DNA of 64,000 nt, taken from positions 186,001 to 250,000 of the forward strand of contig CAWJCM010000003.1 in the NCBI GenBank assembly GCA_963841405.1, read 5' to 3'. The notes beneath the pieces were generated by a model, which worked only from the letters and a program-made list of their open reading frames with translations, was not told the origin of the DNA and made no database searches. Shown here piece by piece: positions 23,633 to 31,318 of the stretch. The position numbers and the translations under genes are program-made. The first letter of the stretch is position 1. Every line of letters starts with the position of its first letter. This stretch comes from DATBLE01 sp963841405 (GTDB lineage Bacteria > Actinomycetota > Thermoleophilia > Gaiellales > Gaiellaceae).

Positions 23633-23655
23633 GCGGGGCTTCAGCCTGTCCCCGC
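23633..23655. terminator. Hairpin between convergent genes
   Basis: GCGGGG (23633-23638) pairs with CCCCGC (23650-23655) around an 11-nt loop that contains the half-palindrome CAGCCTGT, related to the GGGACAGG repeats elsewhere. It lies 2 nt after the lipoprotein stop and 5 nt before the stop of the convergent MFS gene. It is therefore placed to terminate both transcripts. No T-run is present. Confidence 0.5.
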
Positions 23656-23660
23656 TCGAG

Positions 23661-25112
23661 CTAGTCGAGCTCGGCGGCGACCTCACCGTGCGCGGCGGCG
23701 GGCTGAGGCGCCCCGCCCGGCCGGAGCAGGAGCCCGCCGATCGCCGCGGCGCCGACCGCGAACACCGTTGCGACGACGAAGGCGAGCTGATAGCCGCCCG
23801 TGAGCGCCGCCAGCTCGCTCGAGCCGGAATCGCGCAGGTCGCCGGTACGCCAGTCGGCCAGGCTCGCGAGCACGGCCAGCCCGAGCGCCCCGCCCATCAT
23901 GAACGCCGTGTTGACAATCCCGGAGGCGAGCCCCGACTGCTCGGGCCGGACGTCGCTCATCGCAGCCAGCAGCACCGGGTTGAACGCCATGCCGGCGCCG
24001 ATGCCGAGCAGGATCATGCTGGGCAGGATGTTGACTGCGAAGGTGCCGTCGACGGGGGCGAACGAGAGGAGGATCAACCCTGCCGCGGCGAACACGAGCC
24101 CGCTGACGAGCGGCGGCTTGATCCCGAAGCGCATCACCAGCCTCGCCGAGAGTCCAACCGAGAAGAGCCCCATGATCACGTTGGCCGGGAGGAACGCGAG
24201 CCCGACCTGGAGCGGGCTGTAGCCCAGCACCAGCTGCATGTAGAGGGCCGAGAGGAAGAACCAGGCGAACATCGAGGCCGCCCAGAGGATCCCCACCAGG
24301 TTCGAGGCCCAGATGTTGCGGAGCTTCAGGATCGCCAAGGGCATCAGCGGCTCGCGGACGCGGTTCTCGATCGCGAAGAACCCGGCCACCAGCACGACCG
24401 CGCCCCCGAGCAGACCGAGCGTCTCGGCCGAGAGCCAGCCGTTCTTGTTTCCGTTGACGATCGCGTAGACGGCCAGCATCAGCGCGGCCGTCACGGTCAC
24501 GGCCCCCCAGACATCGAGCCGACCGCGCCTCGCCCCCGCCGGCGAGGCCGGGAGCAGCCGCAGCGTCAGCACGTAGACGAGAACGCCGATCGGGACGTTG
24601 ACGAGGAAGATCCAGTGCCAGCTGAGGGTGTCGGTCAGCACGCCGCCGAGGAGCACGCCGATGCTGCCACCGCCGGCCATGACGAACCCGAAGACGCCCA
24701 TCGCCTTCGTTCGCTCGGTTCCTGCGGTGAAGAGGGTCATGATCAGCGAGAGCGCGACGGCCGAGACGACCGCGCCGCCGACGCCCTGCACTGCGCGCGC
24801 CGCGACCAGCATGCCCTGGCTCGTCGACAGCCCGCAGGCCACCGAGGCGGCGGTGAAGAGCGCGATCCCGGCGAGGAACATCCGGCGCTGCCCGAACAGG
24901 TCGCCGAGGCGGCCGCCGAGGAGCAGGAAGCCGCCGAAGGTCAGCAGGTACGCGTTCACCACCCAGGCGAGCGACGTCTCGGTGAAGCCGAGGTCGTCGC
25001 GGATCGACGGCAGTGCCACGTTCACGATCGTCGTGTCGAGCACGATCATCAGGTCGCCGAGGCAGAGGACGATCAGGGCGAGCCAGCGGGTGCGGTTGTC
25101 GGAGATGGTCAT
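23661..25112 (-). CDS. DHA2-family MFS transporter (EmrB/QacA-like)
   Basis: A 483-residue protein with 14 predicted helices. It opens WLALIVLCLGDLMIVLDTTI, then VNVALPSIRDDLGF (motif D1). GGRLGDLFGQRRMF is motif A and GGVLTDTLSWHWIFLVNVP is motif C. The ATG at 25112 has a good AAAGGAG 6 nt upstream, in contrast to the leaderless neighbours. No repressor gene is directly attached. Probably a drug or metabolite exporter of unknown substrate. It is the second DHA2 exporter within 4 kb, and sequence divergence argues against recent duplication. Confidence 0.92.
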   Translation of the reverse strand: MTISDNRTRWLALIVLCLGDLMIVLDTTIVNVALPSIRDDLGFTETSLAWVVNAYLLTFGGFLLLGGRLGDLFGQRRMFLAGIALFTAASVACGLSTSQGMLVAARAVQGVGGAVVSAVALSLIMTLFTAGTERTKAMGVFGFVMAGGGSIGVLLGGVLTDTLSWHWIFLVNVPIGVLVYVLTLRLLPASPAGARRGRLDVWGAVTVTAALMLAVYAIVNGNKNGWLSAETLGLLGGAVVLVAGFFAIENRVREPLMPLAILKLRNIWASNLVGILWAASMFAWFFLSALYMQLVLGYSPLQVGLAFLPANVIMGLFSVGLSARLVMRFGIKPPLVSGLVFAAAGLILLSFAPVDGTFAVNILPSMILLGIGAGMAFNPVLLAAMSDVRPEQSGLASGIVNTAFMMGGALGLAVLASLADWRTGDLRDSGSSELAALTGGYQLAFVVATVFAVGAAAIGGLLLRPGGAPQPAAAHGEVAAELD

Positions 25113-25210
25113 GAGCTCCTTTCGGTTCTACCGGTTCGACGCGACCCGGCGCCGGAACTCATCGGGGGCGGCAGCGATGAGTTTCCGCTCCTCGCGGAGT
25201 CTCGACTTCG

Positions 25211-25480
25211 ATGCCTGCACTGCCGGGCCTGATCGTCGTGGACACGAGCGCGCTGGCCGCGGACGCGGTCTCGGTCGACCTGCTCGCCCGGCTGCAGCTG
25301 GCGGCTGGACGCCTCGGTGGCCAGGTGCTTCTGCGCAGGCCCTCCGCCGACCTGGAGCGGCTGATCGCCTTCGCCGGGCTCGACCAGGTGCTATGCGTCG
25401 AGCCGCGGCGGGAGCCCGAACAGCGGGAACAGCCGCTCGGTGCCGAGGAAGAACGTCAGCTCCTCGATCCGCCCGTCTGA
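25211..25480 (+). CDS. STAS-domain protein (anti-anti-sigma-like)
   Basis: An 89-residue protein. LIVVDTSALAADAVSVDLLA...LARLQLAAGRLGGQVLLRRP, then LIAFAGLDQVL, is a compact STAS fold: strand, helix with ARLQLAARRLG-type helix, strand. The C-terminal EPEQREQPLGAEEE is a recurrent tail in actinobacterial STAS proteins of this type. The usual phosphorylatable Ser/Thr is replaced by the DTSALA loop, so regulation by a serine kinase is uncertain. It may modulate an unidentified anti-sigma partner. The last 90 bp overlap the 3' end of the convergent ECF sigma gene. Confidence 0.65.
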   Translation: MPALPGLIVVDTSALAADAVSVDLLARLQLAAGRLGGQVLLRRPSADLERLIAFAGLDQVLCVEPRREPEQREQPLGAEEERQLLDPPV

Positions 25481-26341
25481 GAGCTCGAGCACGATCAGCG
25501 CCCACGGCTCGTGGCCGCCGTCCGGACTCGGCTTGTACTGGCCGAACGCCGGCGAGCCGTTCGCCGAGACGGCCGGGATCACGCGCGAGCCCTTGCAGCC
25601 GATCCCGGGCCCGAACCACCAGGTGAAGATGTCGTCGCGGCCTTCGAGCCAGAGGTCGTACGGCGGCATCGACTGGGTCGCATCCTCGTGGATCAACGCC
25701 GTCAGCCGGTCGATGTCATAGGCCTCGAACGCCTCGACGAAGCGGGCGAGCAGCTCACGGTCGGCGTCCCCCAGCTCCGGCGCGGGGTCGTCGGCGCTCA
25801 CGGCCGCCGCTTCCAGCGTCGCGCGGGCCCGCTGCAGCGCGCTGTTCACCGACGCGACGCTCGTGTCCAGCAGCTCGGCCACCTCGCTCGCCTGCCAGCG
25901 CAGCACCTCGCAGAGGATCAGAACCGCGCGCTGGCGCGGCGGCAGGTGCTGGAGCGCGGCCACGAAGGCGAGCCGGATCGACTCCCGCCCCACGACCGCG
26001 TCGGCAGGATCGGGAATCGGCTCGATCCACGTCACCTCGGACCGCTCGTTCAGATTCTCGACCACCGGCGCGGCGGCAGGCCCGAGGTCCATCGGCCGCG
26101 CCCGCCGCTCGCGGCCCCTGAGCAGATCGAGGCAGACGTTGGTGGCGATCCGGTACAGCCACGACCGCACCGCAGCCCGCCCCTCGAACCGGTCGGCGCC
26201 GCGCCAGGCCCGGATCAGCGTCTCCTGCACAGCGTCCTCGGCCTCGAACGGCGACCCGAGCATCCGGTAGCAGTAGGCGGTGAGCTCGCGCCGGTAGGAC
26301 TCCAGCTCCTCGAATGCCGGCGTGACGGCGGCCGACTCCAC
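25391..26341 (-). CDS. ECF sigma factor with C-terminal SnoaL-like domain (SigG/TIGR02960 type)
   Basis: About 316 residues. Region 2: ELTAYCYRMLGSPFEAEDAV and QETLIRAWRGADRFEG, then VRSWLYRIATNVCLDLLRGR. Region 4: LQHLPPRQRAVLILCEVLRW with HTH helix TSVASVNSALQRARATL. The remaining 130 residues form an NTF2/SnoaL-like domain that replaces a separate anti-sigma in this class. GTG at 26341 is chosen because TACGAT ends 6 nt upstream and the N-terminus then fits the family. ATG at 26449, overlapping the APC stop, is an alternative. A 5-codon frame (MRADA) with a good ribosome-binding site lies between the two. Confidence 0.85.
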   Translation of the reverse strand: MESAAVTPAFEELESYRRELTAYCYRMLGSPFEAEDAVQETLIRAWRGADRFEGRAAVRSWLYRIATNVCLDLLRGRERRARPMDLGPAAAPVVENLNERSEVTWIEPIPDPADAVVGRESIRLAFVAALQHLPPRQRAVLILCEVLRWQASEVAELLDTSVASVNSALQRARATLEAAAVSADDPAPELGDADRELLARFVEAFEAYDIDRLTALIHEDATQSMPPYDLWLEGRDDIFTWWFGPGIGCKGSRVIPAVSANGSPAFGQYKPSPDGGHEPWALIVLELSDGRIEELTFFLGTERLFPLFGLPPRLDA

Positions 26342-26445
26342 GACGACATCGTATGTACTCGCCACCGTCAGGCGTCGGCCCTCATCGTCGCTCCTCCCGT
26401 CTCTCGTGTCGCACATCGGTAATGGACCGACCCGGCGGACGGAAC

Positions 26446-27699
26446 TCATCGCCCGCGTAGCACCAGCCGGCCGCCGAGCCCGACCGCGAACACTCCGACG
26501 CCGGCGACGACGGCGGTCCACGGGAGCGTCACGACCAGGACGGCGCAGCCGACCAGACCGGCCAGGTTCAGCGTGCGCGGCCAGCGGCGGTGCGCCCCGT
26601 CCTGGGTGAACGCCGACGCGTTCGCGATCGCGTAGTACGTGAGCACGCCGAACGACGAGAAGCCGATCGCGCCGCGCAGGTCGGTGGTCAGCACCAGCAC
26701 CGACACGACCGCGGCGACCACCAGCTCGGCGTGGTCGGGGACCCGGTGCCTCGGGTGGACGGAATCGAGCCAGCCGGGGAGATCCCCGTTCCGGGCCATC
26801 GCCAGGCCGGTGCGGCCGACGCCCGCGATGAGGGCGAGCAGCGCGCCGAGACTGGCGACGGCTGCTCCGACCCGGACGACCGGAATCGCCCAGGCCGCAC
26901 CGACCACGTCCACCGCTGCGGCCAGCGGCCTGGGGCTGCCGGCCAGCGCGGACGGGCCCAGGGCGACGAGCAGCGCGACGCCGACGACCACGTACAGCCC
27001 GATCGTGATCCCGAGCGCGAGCGGGATCGCGCGCGGGATCGTCCGCTCCGGATCGCGGACCTCCTCGCCGAGCGTGGCGATGCGCGCGTAGCCGGCGAAC
27101 GCGAAGAACAGCAGCCCGGCCGCCTGGAGCACACCGTAGACGCCGTCCTGGCCGAAGGACGACAGCCCGTCCCTGCCGGCGCCCTCTCCGCCGTTGGCCG
27201 CGATCGCACAGACGGCGACGAGGAGCGCCGCAATCGAGATGCCGACGAGGACGCGCGCGAGCATCGCCGTCCGCGAGATTCCGTGGTAGTTGGCCGCCGT
27301 CAGCGCGACCACCGCGGCGAAGCCGACCAGGCGCACGACCCACTCGGAGCCGTTGACGGCGTAGGACGCGAAGGTGAGCGCCATCGCGGCGCATGATGCG
27401 GTCTTGCCGACCACGAAGCCCCAACCGGCGGTGAATCCCCACCACTCCCCCAGCCGCTCGCGACCGTAGACGTACGTCCCACCCGAGGTCGGATACTGCG
27501 CTGCGAGCTGGGCCGAGGCGACCGCGTTGCAGTAGGCGACCGCGGCCGCGACCGCGAGGCCGATCAGGAGTGCGCTCCCCGCTGCCCGCGCCGCCGGTGC
27601 GAAGGCGGAGAAGACGCCGGCCCCGATCATCGAGCCGAGCCCGATGACGACGGCGTCGCCCGTCCCGAGCCGGCGCACGAGTGCCTGTGCCTGGGTCAC
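26446..27699 (-). CDS. APC-superfamily amino acid/amine permease
   Basis: About 417 residues with roughly 12 hydrophobic segments. The N-terminus GDAVVIGLGSMIGAGVF is the conserved TM1 substrate-binding motif of the APC family. YPTSGGTYVYGRERLG follows, and FFAFAGYARIATLGEEVRDP is the TM6 signature. It is likely a proton-coupled amino acid or polyamine transporter. The GTG at 27699 overlaps the stop of the HIT-like gene (GTGA), placing it third in a tetR-HIT-permease operon. The substrate may be the repressor ligand. Confidence 0.92.
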   Translation of the reverse strand: MTQAQALVRRLGTGDAVVIGLGSMIGAGVFSAFAPAARAAGSALLIGLAVAAAVAYCNAVASAQLAAQYPTSGGTYVYGRERLGEWWGFTAGWGFVVGKTASCAAMALTFASYAVNGSEWVVRLVGFAAVVALTAANYHGISRTAMLARVLVGISIAALLVAVCAIAANGGEGAGRDGLSSFGQDGVYGVLQAAGLLFFAFAGYARIATLGEEVRDPERTIPRAIPLALGITIGLYVVVGVALLVALGPSALAGSPRPLAAAVDVVGAAWAIPVVRVGAAVASLGALLALIAGVGRTGLAMARNGDLPGWLDSVHPRHRVPDHAELVVAAVVSVLVLTTDLRGAIGFSSFGVLTYYAIANASAFTQDGAHRRWPRTLNLAGLVGCAVLVVTLPWTAVVAGVGVFAVGLGGRLVLRGR

Positions 27700-28193
27700 A
27701 TCCCGTCTGCGACCCGGCGGGCTGCGCCGGCGAGCTCCTCGTCGGGCACGTTCGGAAGGACGTCCTCCCAGAGCGGGAGCATCATCCCCGACGCCTCGAC
27801 CATGCCCAGCGGCCGCGGCAGGAACCACACGTGGAAGTGGGCTCCGCCGTCGCCCCACCGGTAGAGGTGTACACGGGCGACGCCGCCCACGGAGAGGACC
27901 GCCCGCTCGACGCGCGCCGCGATCCGGCCGAAGTCGGCTGCGAGGTCGTCGGGCAGATCGGCAAACGAGTCGACGTGCACGCGGCTCGCGAGCCAGACGG
28001 CCCCTGGCAGGCTGCCTCCGACCGGCGGGTGCAACGTCCAGTTCTCGTCCGACCAGACGGCGCTCGTCGTCTCGCCTGCGCAGATCGCGCAGGGCGGCCC
28101 GCCCGGCTCGCCGCGCCGCGGGGGCTCGGGGATCTGCCGTTCGGCCGGCGTGCGCGGGACGAGCGGATCCTGGTACGGCAACGTCATGGTCAT
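27696..28193 (-). CDS. Diverged HIT/GalT-fold protein
   Basis: A 165-residue protein. CAICAGE near residue 36 looks like the first half of a zinc site, as in GalT. GGAHFHVWFLPRPLG near the C-terminus is the histidine-triad region, but the third His of HxHxHxx is Trp, so nucleotide hydrolase or transferase activity may be altered. The middle GAVWLASRVHVDSFADLPDD matches HIT proteins. ATG at 28193 has AAAGGAGG 6 nt upstream and overlaps the tetR stop (ATGA). Its tight coupling to a permease and a repressor suggests a catabolic or salvage role that I cannot name. Confidence 0.7.
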   Translation of the reverse strand: MTMTLPYQDPLVPRTPAERQIPEPPRRGEPGGPPCAICAGETTSAVWSDENWTLHPPVGGSLPGAVWLASRVHVDSFADLPDDLAADFGRIAARVERAVLSVGGVARVHLYRWGDGGAHFHVWFLPRPLGMVEASGMMLPLWEDVLPNVPDEELAGAARRVADGM

Positions 28194-28807
28194 CGTGCCT
28201 CCTTTCGTCGGGGCCGCGAGGGGACCGGCTGCGGGCCGGCAACGCCGTTCAGCACCAGGCCGACAATCCGTGTCCGCGCCCGCTCGGCCGTCCACTCGTG
28301 ACGTCCCCGAAGATGGACGTACGGCCAGGCAACTCCGTTGAACGCGACATCCGCGGCCTCGACGACGTCGTCGAAGGCAGGCAGGGAGCCGTCCTCGGCG
28401 CCCTCGCGGAAGAATCGGATGAAGGGGTGCAGGTAGTCGGGAGGCTCGTCGGGCCCCGTCTCCTGGTGAAACGCCTCGTCCGTCGCGAGCATCAGCGGCA
28501 GGTGACGGTCGAGCACGTCGCAGAGCTGCTCGAGTCCCACCTCGAGCCGCTCCCGGCCGGTGCCACCCGACGTGAGCACCGGGTACATCGTCGCGCGGAA
28601 GTCGTCGGCGAGGTCACCGACGAGCCCGACGATCAGGGCGTCCCGCGTCACCCCCTGCCGCCACAAGGTGGAGCGAGCGCGACCGGCGACCTCCGCCACG
28701 CGCTCGAGGGTCAGCCCGGCGAATCCCCGCTCGCGCAGCACCTCGATGGTCGCGCGGCGAAGCGCCTCGTCGAGGGGCAGAGCCTGCGCCGGTCCGGGCT
28801 CGCTCAT
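28190..28807 (-). CDS. TetR-family transcriptional regulator
   Basis: A 205-residue protein with an N-terminal TetR helix-turn-helix (IEVLRERGFAGLTLERVAEV, then AGRARSTLWRQGVTRDALI). The recognition helix is slightly unusual, with STLWRQG where many members have STLYRHF. The C-terminal helical domain has the layout of the TetR_C family of GntR-like drug regulators. It is the first gene of the tetR-HIT-APC operon. A perfect palindrome GTTGCAT-GA-ATGCAAC starts 12 bp upstream of the start codon and is the probable operator. Confidence 0.9.
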   Translation of the reverse strand: MSEPGPAQALPLDEALRRATIEVLRERGFAGLTLERVAEVAGRARSTLWRQGVTRDALIVGLVGDLADDFRATMYPVLTSGGTGRERLEVGLEQLCDVLDRHLPLMLATDEAFHQETGPDEPPDYLHPFIRFFREGAEDGSLPAFDDVVEAADVAFNGVAWPYVHLRGRHEWTAERARTRIVGLVLNGVAGPQPVPSRPRRKEAR

Positions 28808-28818
28808 GCATCATAAGT

Positions 28819-28911
28819 GTTGCATGAATGCAACAGATCCGAAAATTATTTCTCTCGACATAATGTCTGTGGCATATCAGGCGGCGAACCTCTATCTCGT
28901 TAGACATAATG
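28819..28911. promoter_or_regulatory. AT-rich divergent promoter region with TetR palindrome and CATAAT boxes
   Basis: GTTGCAT/ATGCAAC (28819-28834, 2-nt centre) is a perfect palindrome beside the tetR start. GACATAATG occurs twice, at 28857-28865 and 28903-28911. The second supplies CATAAT ending 6 nt before the GTG of the ATPase gene. The first is part of GACATAATGTC, a near-palindrome. The whole stretch is strikingly AT-rich compared with its surroundings. Confidence 0.6.
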
Positions 28912-28916
28912 CCCTT

Positions 28917-30077
28917 GTGAATAAGAACGCCACCAACCCCTTCACCTTCGGCGACCTCGCCCTCGACGAAGCCTTCACCGACCGGGAGGACGAGCTCCGC
29001 GAGCTCGTCTCCGACATGCGCAACGGGCAGAACGTGCTCGTCTACGCCCCACGCCGGTACGGCAAGTCGTCGCTGGTGCTGCGCGCTGCCCAGGAGGCGA
29101 TGCGCCGCAAGACGCTCGTCGGCTACTGCGACCTGATGACGACCCCGACGAAGGAGCGCCTGGCGGCGGCGCTGGCGAAGACGATCTACTCCGACATCGC
29201 ATCTCCGGTCGGCCAGGCGTTCGAGCGCGCGGCCGAGCTCTTCCGCAGCCTACGCGTCCGGCCGTCGATCGAGGTCGACCCGAGCGACGGCTCGCTGCGC
29301 TTCAGCTTCCAGGTCGGCCGCCGCCGGTCCGACATCGACGACACGATCGAGCGGCTGCTGGAGCTGCTCGGGGAACTGGCGGCCGAGCGCAAGCGGCGCG
29401 TGGTGATCGTCTTCGACGAGTTCCAGGAGATCATCAACCTCGACAAGCGCTTCCCCAACCTGATGCGCGCCGTCTTCCAGGCTCAGCCGGAGGTGAGTCA
29501 CGTCTACCTCGGCAGCAAGCGGCACCTGCTCGAACGGATCTTCAACGACCGGAACGAGCCGTTCTGGCGCAGCGCGAAGCAGCTCGAGATCGGAATGATC
29601 CCGCCGGCCGCGTTCGCGCCGTTCCTCCGGGAGCGCTTCGCCGCGACGGGCAAAGGCATCACCGAGGAAGGCCTGGACCTGCTCCTGGAGGTGACCGTCG
29701 GGCACCCGTACGGCACCCAGGAGCTGGCCTACTTCGTGTGGGAACTCGTGCCCGCGGGCGGCGAGGCCTCGGCGACGGACGTCGAGGACGGCATCGCCCG
29801 TGTCGTTCGCTCCGAACACAATCACTTCGCGCAGCTCTGGGACGACGCCCCCCGGGCCCAGCGGCTCGTCATGCTGGCCCTCGCCGACGAGCCCACGAAC
29901 CGGATCTACTCGGCCGACTACCACGAGCGGCACGAGCTGCCCGCGACCCCGACGCTCCAGACTGCGCTCGCCGGCCTGATCAGGAAGGAGATCGTCGGTC
30001 GGGAGAAGTCTCGTGAGTACCGGATCATCGAGCCATTTCTCCCCGAGTGGCTTCTCCGTGACCAGAGCCCGGCGTAG
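28917..30077 (+). CDS. AAA/STAND-like ATPase (COG1672, archaeal-type ATPase family)
   Basis: About 386 residues. NPFTFGDLALDEAFTDREDEL is the family start. Walker A is APRRYGKSSL, Walker B is VVIVFDEFQEI, and sensor residues are in VYLGSKRHLLERIFND. The C-terminal third (LAGLIRKEIVGREKSREYRI, then EPFLPEWLL) is a winged helix. Such proteins are common in archaea and patchily spread in bacteria, and their role is unknown. GTG at 28917 is chosen because CATAAT ends 6 nt upstream. Single gene, divergent from tetR-HIT-APC, with an AT-rich promoter region. Confidence 0.8.
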   Translation: MNKNATNPFTFGDLALDEAFTDREDELRELVSDMRNGQNVLVYAPRRYGKSSLVLRAAQEAMRRKTLVGYCDLMTTPTKERLAAALAKTIYSDIASPVGQAFERAAELFRSLRVRPSIEVDPSDGSLRFSFQVGRRRSDIDDTIERLLELLGELAAERKRRVVIVFDEFQEIINLDKRFPNLMRAVFQAQPEVSHVYLGSKRHLLERIFNDRNEPFWRSAKQLEIGMIPPAAFAPFLRERFAATGKGITEEGLDLLLEVTVGHPYGTQELAYFVWELVPAGGEASATDVEDGIARVVRSEHNHFAQLWDDAPRAQRLVMLALADEPTNRIYSADYHERHELPATPTLQTALAGLIRKEIVGREKSREYRIIEPFLPEWLLRDQSPA

Positions 30078-30266
30078 GCTCGAGCCAGAATCCGATGCTG
30101 ATCGAGCGCGGCACGATCATCGGCGGTACCGGTCGAGGGGATCCTCGGCCGCGTTCAGCCTGGTGGGCGTCACGAAGCTGAAGACAGACCAGGACAAGCC
30201 GTGGTCCATCGACCGGGGCACGCATCCGTGAGCCGGTCACGCTGATGCCGCAGCATGAGAGGCGCC

Positions 30267-30285
30267 CGAGGGTGCCTCACCCTCG
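30267..30285. terminator. 8-bp hairpin between ATPase gene and tfoX-like gene
   Basis: CGAGGGTG (30267-30274) and CACCCTCG (30278-30285) form a perfect stem with a CCT loop. It lies about 190 bp after the ATPase stop and just before the TACCAT promoter of the next gene. No T-run follows. Confidence 0.45.
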
Positions 30286-30309
30286 TCGGCTCCACGTACC
30301 ATCGAGCTC

Positions 30310-30645
30310 GTGGCGTACGACGAGGAGCTCGCAGGACGCATCCGCGAACGCCTGGGTGATGACCCCGAGGTGACCGAGAAGAAGATGTTCGGCGGCCTCG
30401 CCTTCCTGGTCGGCGGCAACATGGCCGTCGCCGCCAGCGGCCAGGGCGGACTGCTCGTCCGCGTCGACCCGGCGGAGTCGGATCAGCTCGTGGCCGAGAC
30501 CAACGCACGCCCGATGGAGATGCGCGGTCGAGAGATGGCCGGCTGGCTGCGGGTCGACTCCGAGGACGTGCCGACCGGGCCGGCGCTCTCGAGGTGGGTC
30601 GAGCTCGGCGTGGCGTACGCCCGCTCCTTGCCGCCGAAGCGATGA
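30310..30645 (+). CDS. TfoX N-terminal domain protein
   Basis: A 111-residue protein consisting of a single TfoX_N domain: LAGRIRERLGD, the signature KKMFGGLAFLVGGNMAV, then GGLLVRV and MEMRGREMAGWLRVDSEDV. TfoX in Proteobacteria regulates competence, but stand-alone actinobacterial versions are uncharacterised. There is no C-terminal TfoX domain. GTG at 30310 is supported by TACCAT ending 7 nt upstream. Probably monocistronic, with the next intact co-directional gene lying beyond a decayed region. Confidence 0.85.
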   Translation: MAYDEELAGRIRERLGDDPEVTEKKMFGGLAFLVGGNMAVAASGQGGLLVRVDPAESDQLVAETNARPMEMRGREMAGWLRVDSEDVPTGPALSRWVELGVAYARSLPPKR

Positions 30646-30673
30646 CGCAGTACCTCGCTCGACTGAACTGACG

Positions 30674-30995
30674 ATGCCCGACTACGGACGCGAGCTTCAG
30701 TTCGGGGCATTCATTGCGCCGGCGGCCGAGCAGGCGAACTGGCATCTTCCCTCACCTCGGCCGGTACGACGCACAGCTCGCCGCGGTGCTCCACCGGCTC
30801 GAGGAGGAGCACGAGGTGATCGCGGAGCTGCTCGGCCGGGTGGACGAGACGCTGGTCGCGCTGGTCGCCTCCGAGGACCGCGCTCTCGACCGGGTCCTGG
30901 CAGCGATGGACGTCCTCACCGACGCCCTTCTCTCCCACTTCGCCTACGAGGAACGCGAACTGATCGAGCCGCTCGCCCGCTACGGCTACGCATGA
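30674..30995 (+). pseudogene. Scar fusing an LLM oxidoreductase 5' end to a hemerythrin HHE 3' end
   Basis: ATG at 30674 reads MPDYGRELQFGAFIAPAAEQ, the N-terminus of a luciferase-like (F420-type) monooxygenase. After about 22 codons this frame becomes nonsense. From about 30738 another frame reads GIFPHLGRYDAQLAAVLHRL, EEEHEVIAELL and LLSHFAYEERELIEPLARYG. That is the C-terminal half of a hemerythrin HHE domain, with its iron-ligand His and Glu residues. Neither gene has its other half nearby. A deletion that joined two genes out of frame explains it best. The product is not expected to be functional. Confidence 0.65.
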
Positions 30996-30996
30996 G

Positions 30997-31188
30997 TCAG
31001 GGTTGAGTGCTGCCGATCGGCTCGCGGGCGGTCTTGGCCCACCCGCGGCGGCCGAGCGCCTGGCGCACAGCCGCAGAAGCGATCACGGGCCAGATGAGCC
31101 ACGAGTACGCGGCGTAGGCAGGCACGACCAGCAGGCTGCGCAGGACGCCGCCGACGCCGGCGCACACCACCCAGCGATCTGCCCCTGA
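30997..31188 (-). pseudogene. C-terminal remnant resembling a glycosyltransferase tail
   Basis: A minus frame of about 63 codons without a convincing start reads LRSLLVVPAYAAYSWLIWPV, then RQALGRRGWAKTAREP before TGA at 30997-30999. The hydrophobic helix followed by GWAKTxREP is typical of the end of membrane-associated glycosyltransferases. The frame opens just beside the terminator of tRNA-fMet, with the rest of the gene missing. It ends 1 nt from the hemerythrin remnant, so three truncated genes meet here. Confidence 0.4.
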
Positions 31189-31192
31189 GAGA

Positions 31193-31220
31193 CGAAAGCC
31201 CCCGTTTCGGGAGGCTTTCG
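31193..31220 (-). terminator. Intrinsic terminator of tRNA-fMet
   Basis: On the minus strand CGAAAGCC pairs with GGCTTTCG, extended past one mismatch by CCG/CGG, directly after the tRNA 3' end. CTTTCGTCTCTC follows as a weak pyrimidine tract. Confidence 0.7.
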
Positions 31221-31222
31221 AG

Positions 31223-31296
31223 TAGCGGGGGCAGGATTTGAACCTGCGACCTCCGGGTTATGAGCCCGGCGAGCTACCTGACTGCTCCACCCCGCG
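31223..31296 (-). tRNA. Initiator tRNA-fMet (CAT)
   Basis: 74 nt without CCA. The anticodon loop CTCATAA is flanked by CCGGG/CCCGG, giving the three consecutive G-C pairs diagnostic of initiator tRNA. Position 1-72 is an unpaired C-T, another initiator mark. The D arm (GGAGCAGTCAGGTAGCTC) and T arm (CAGGTTCAAATCCTG) are normal. The 3' CCA is not encoded, since the sequence continues CTCGAAA. The -10 TATACT lies 11 nt upstream and overlaps, on the other strand, the promoter of the following gene. Confidence 0.97.
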
Positions 31297-31318
31297 TCGC
31301 GGGCGGCAGTATACCACC

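Noticed and set aside
21264..25112. Tandem duplication of the two DHA2 exporters
   Set aside because: They share family motifs only. Sequence, start signals and regulation differ, so independent paralogues are more likely.
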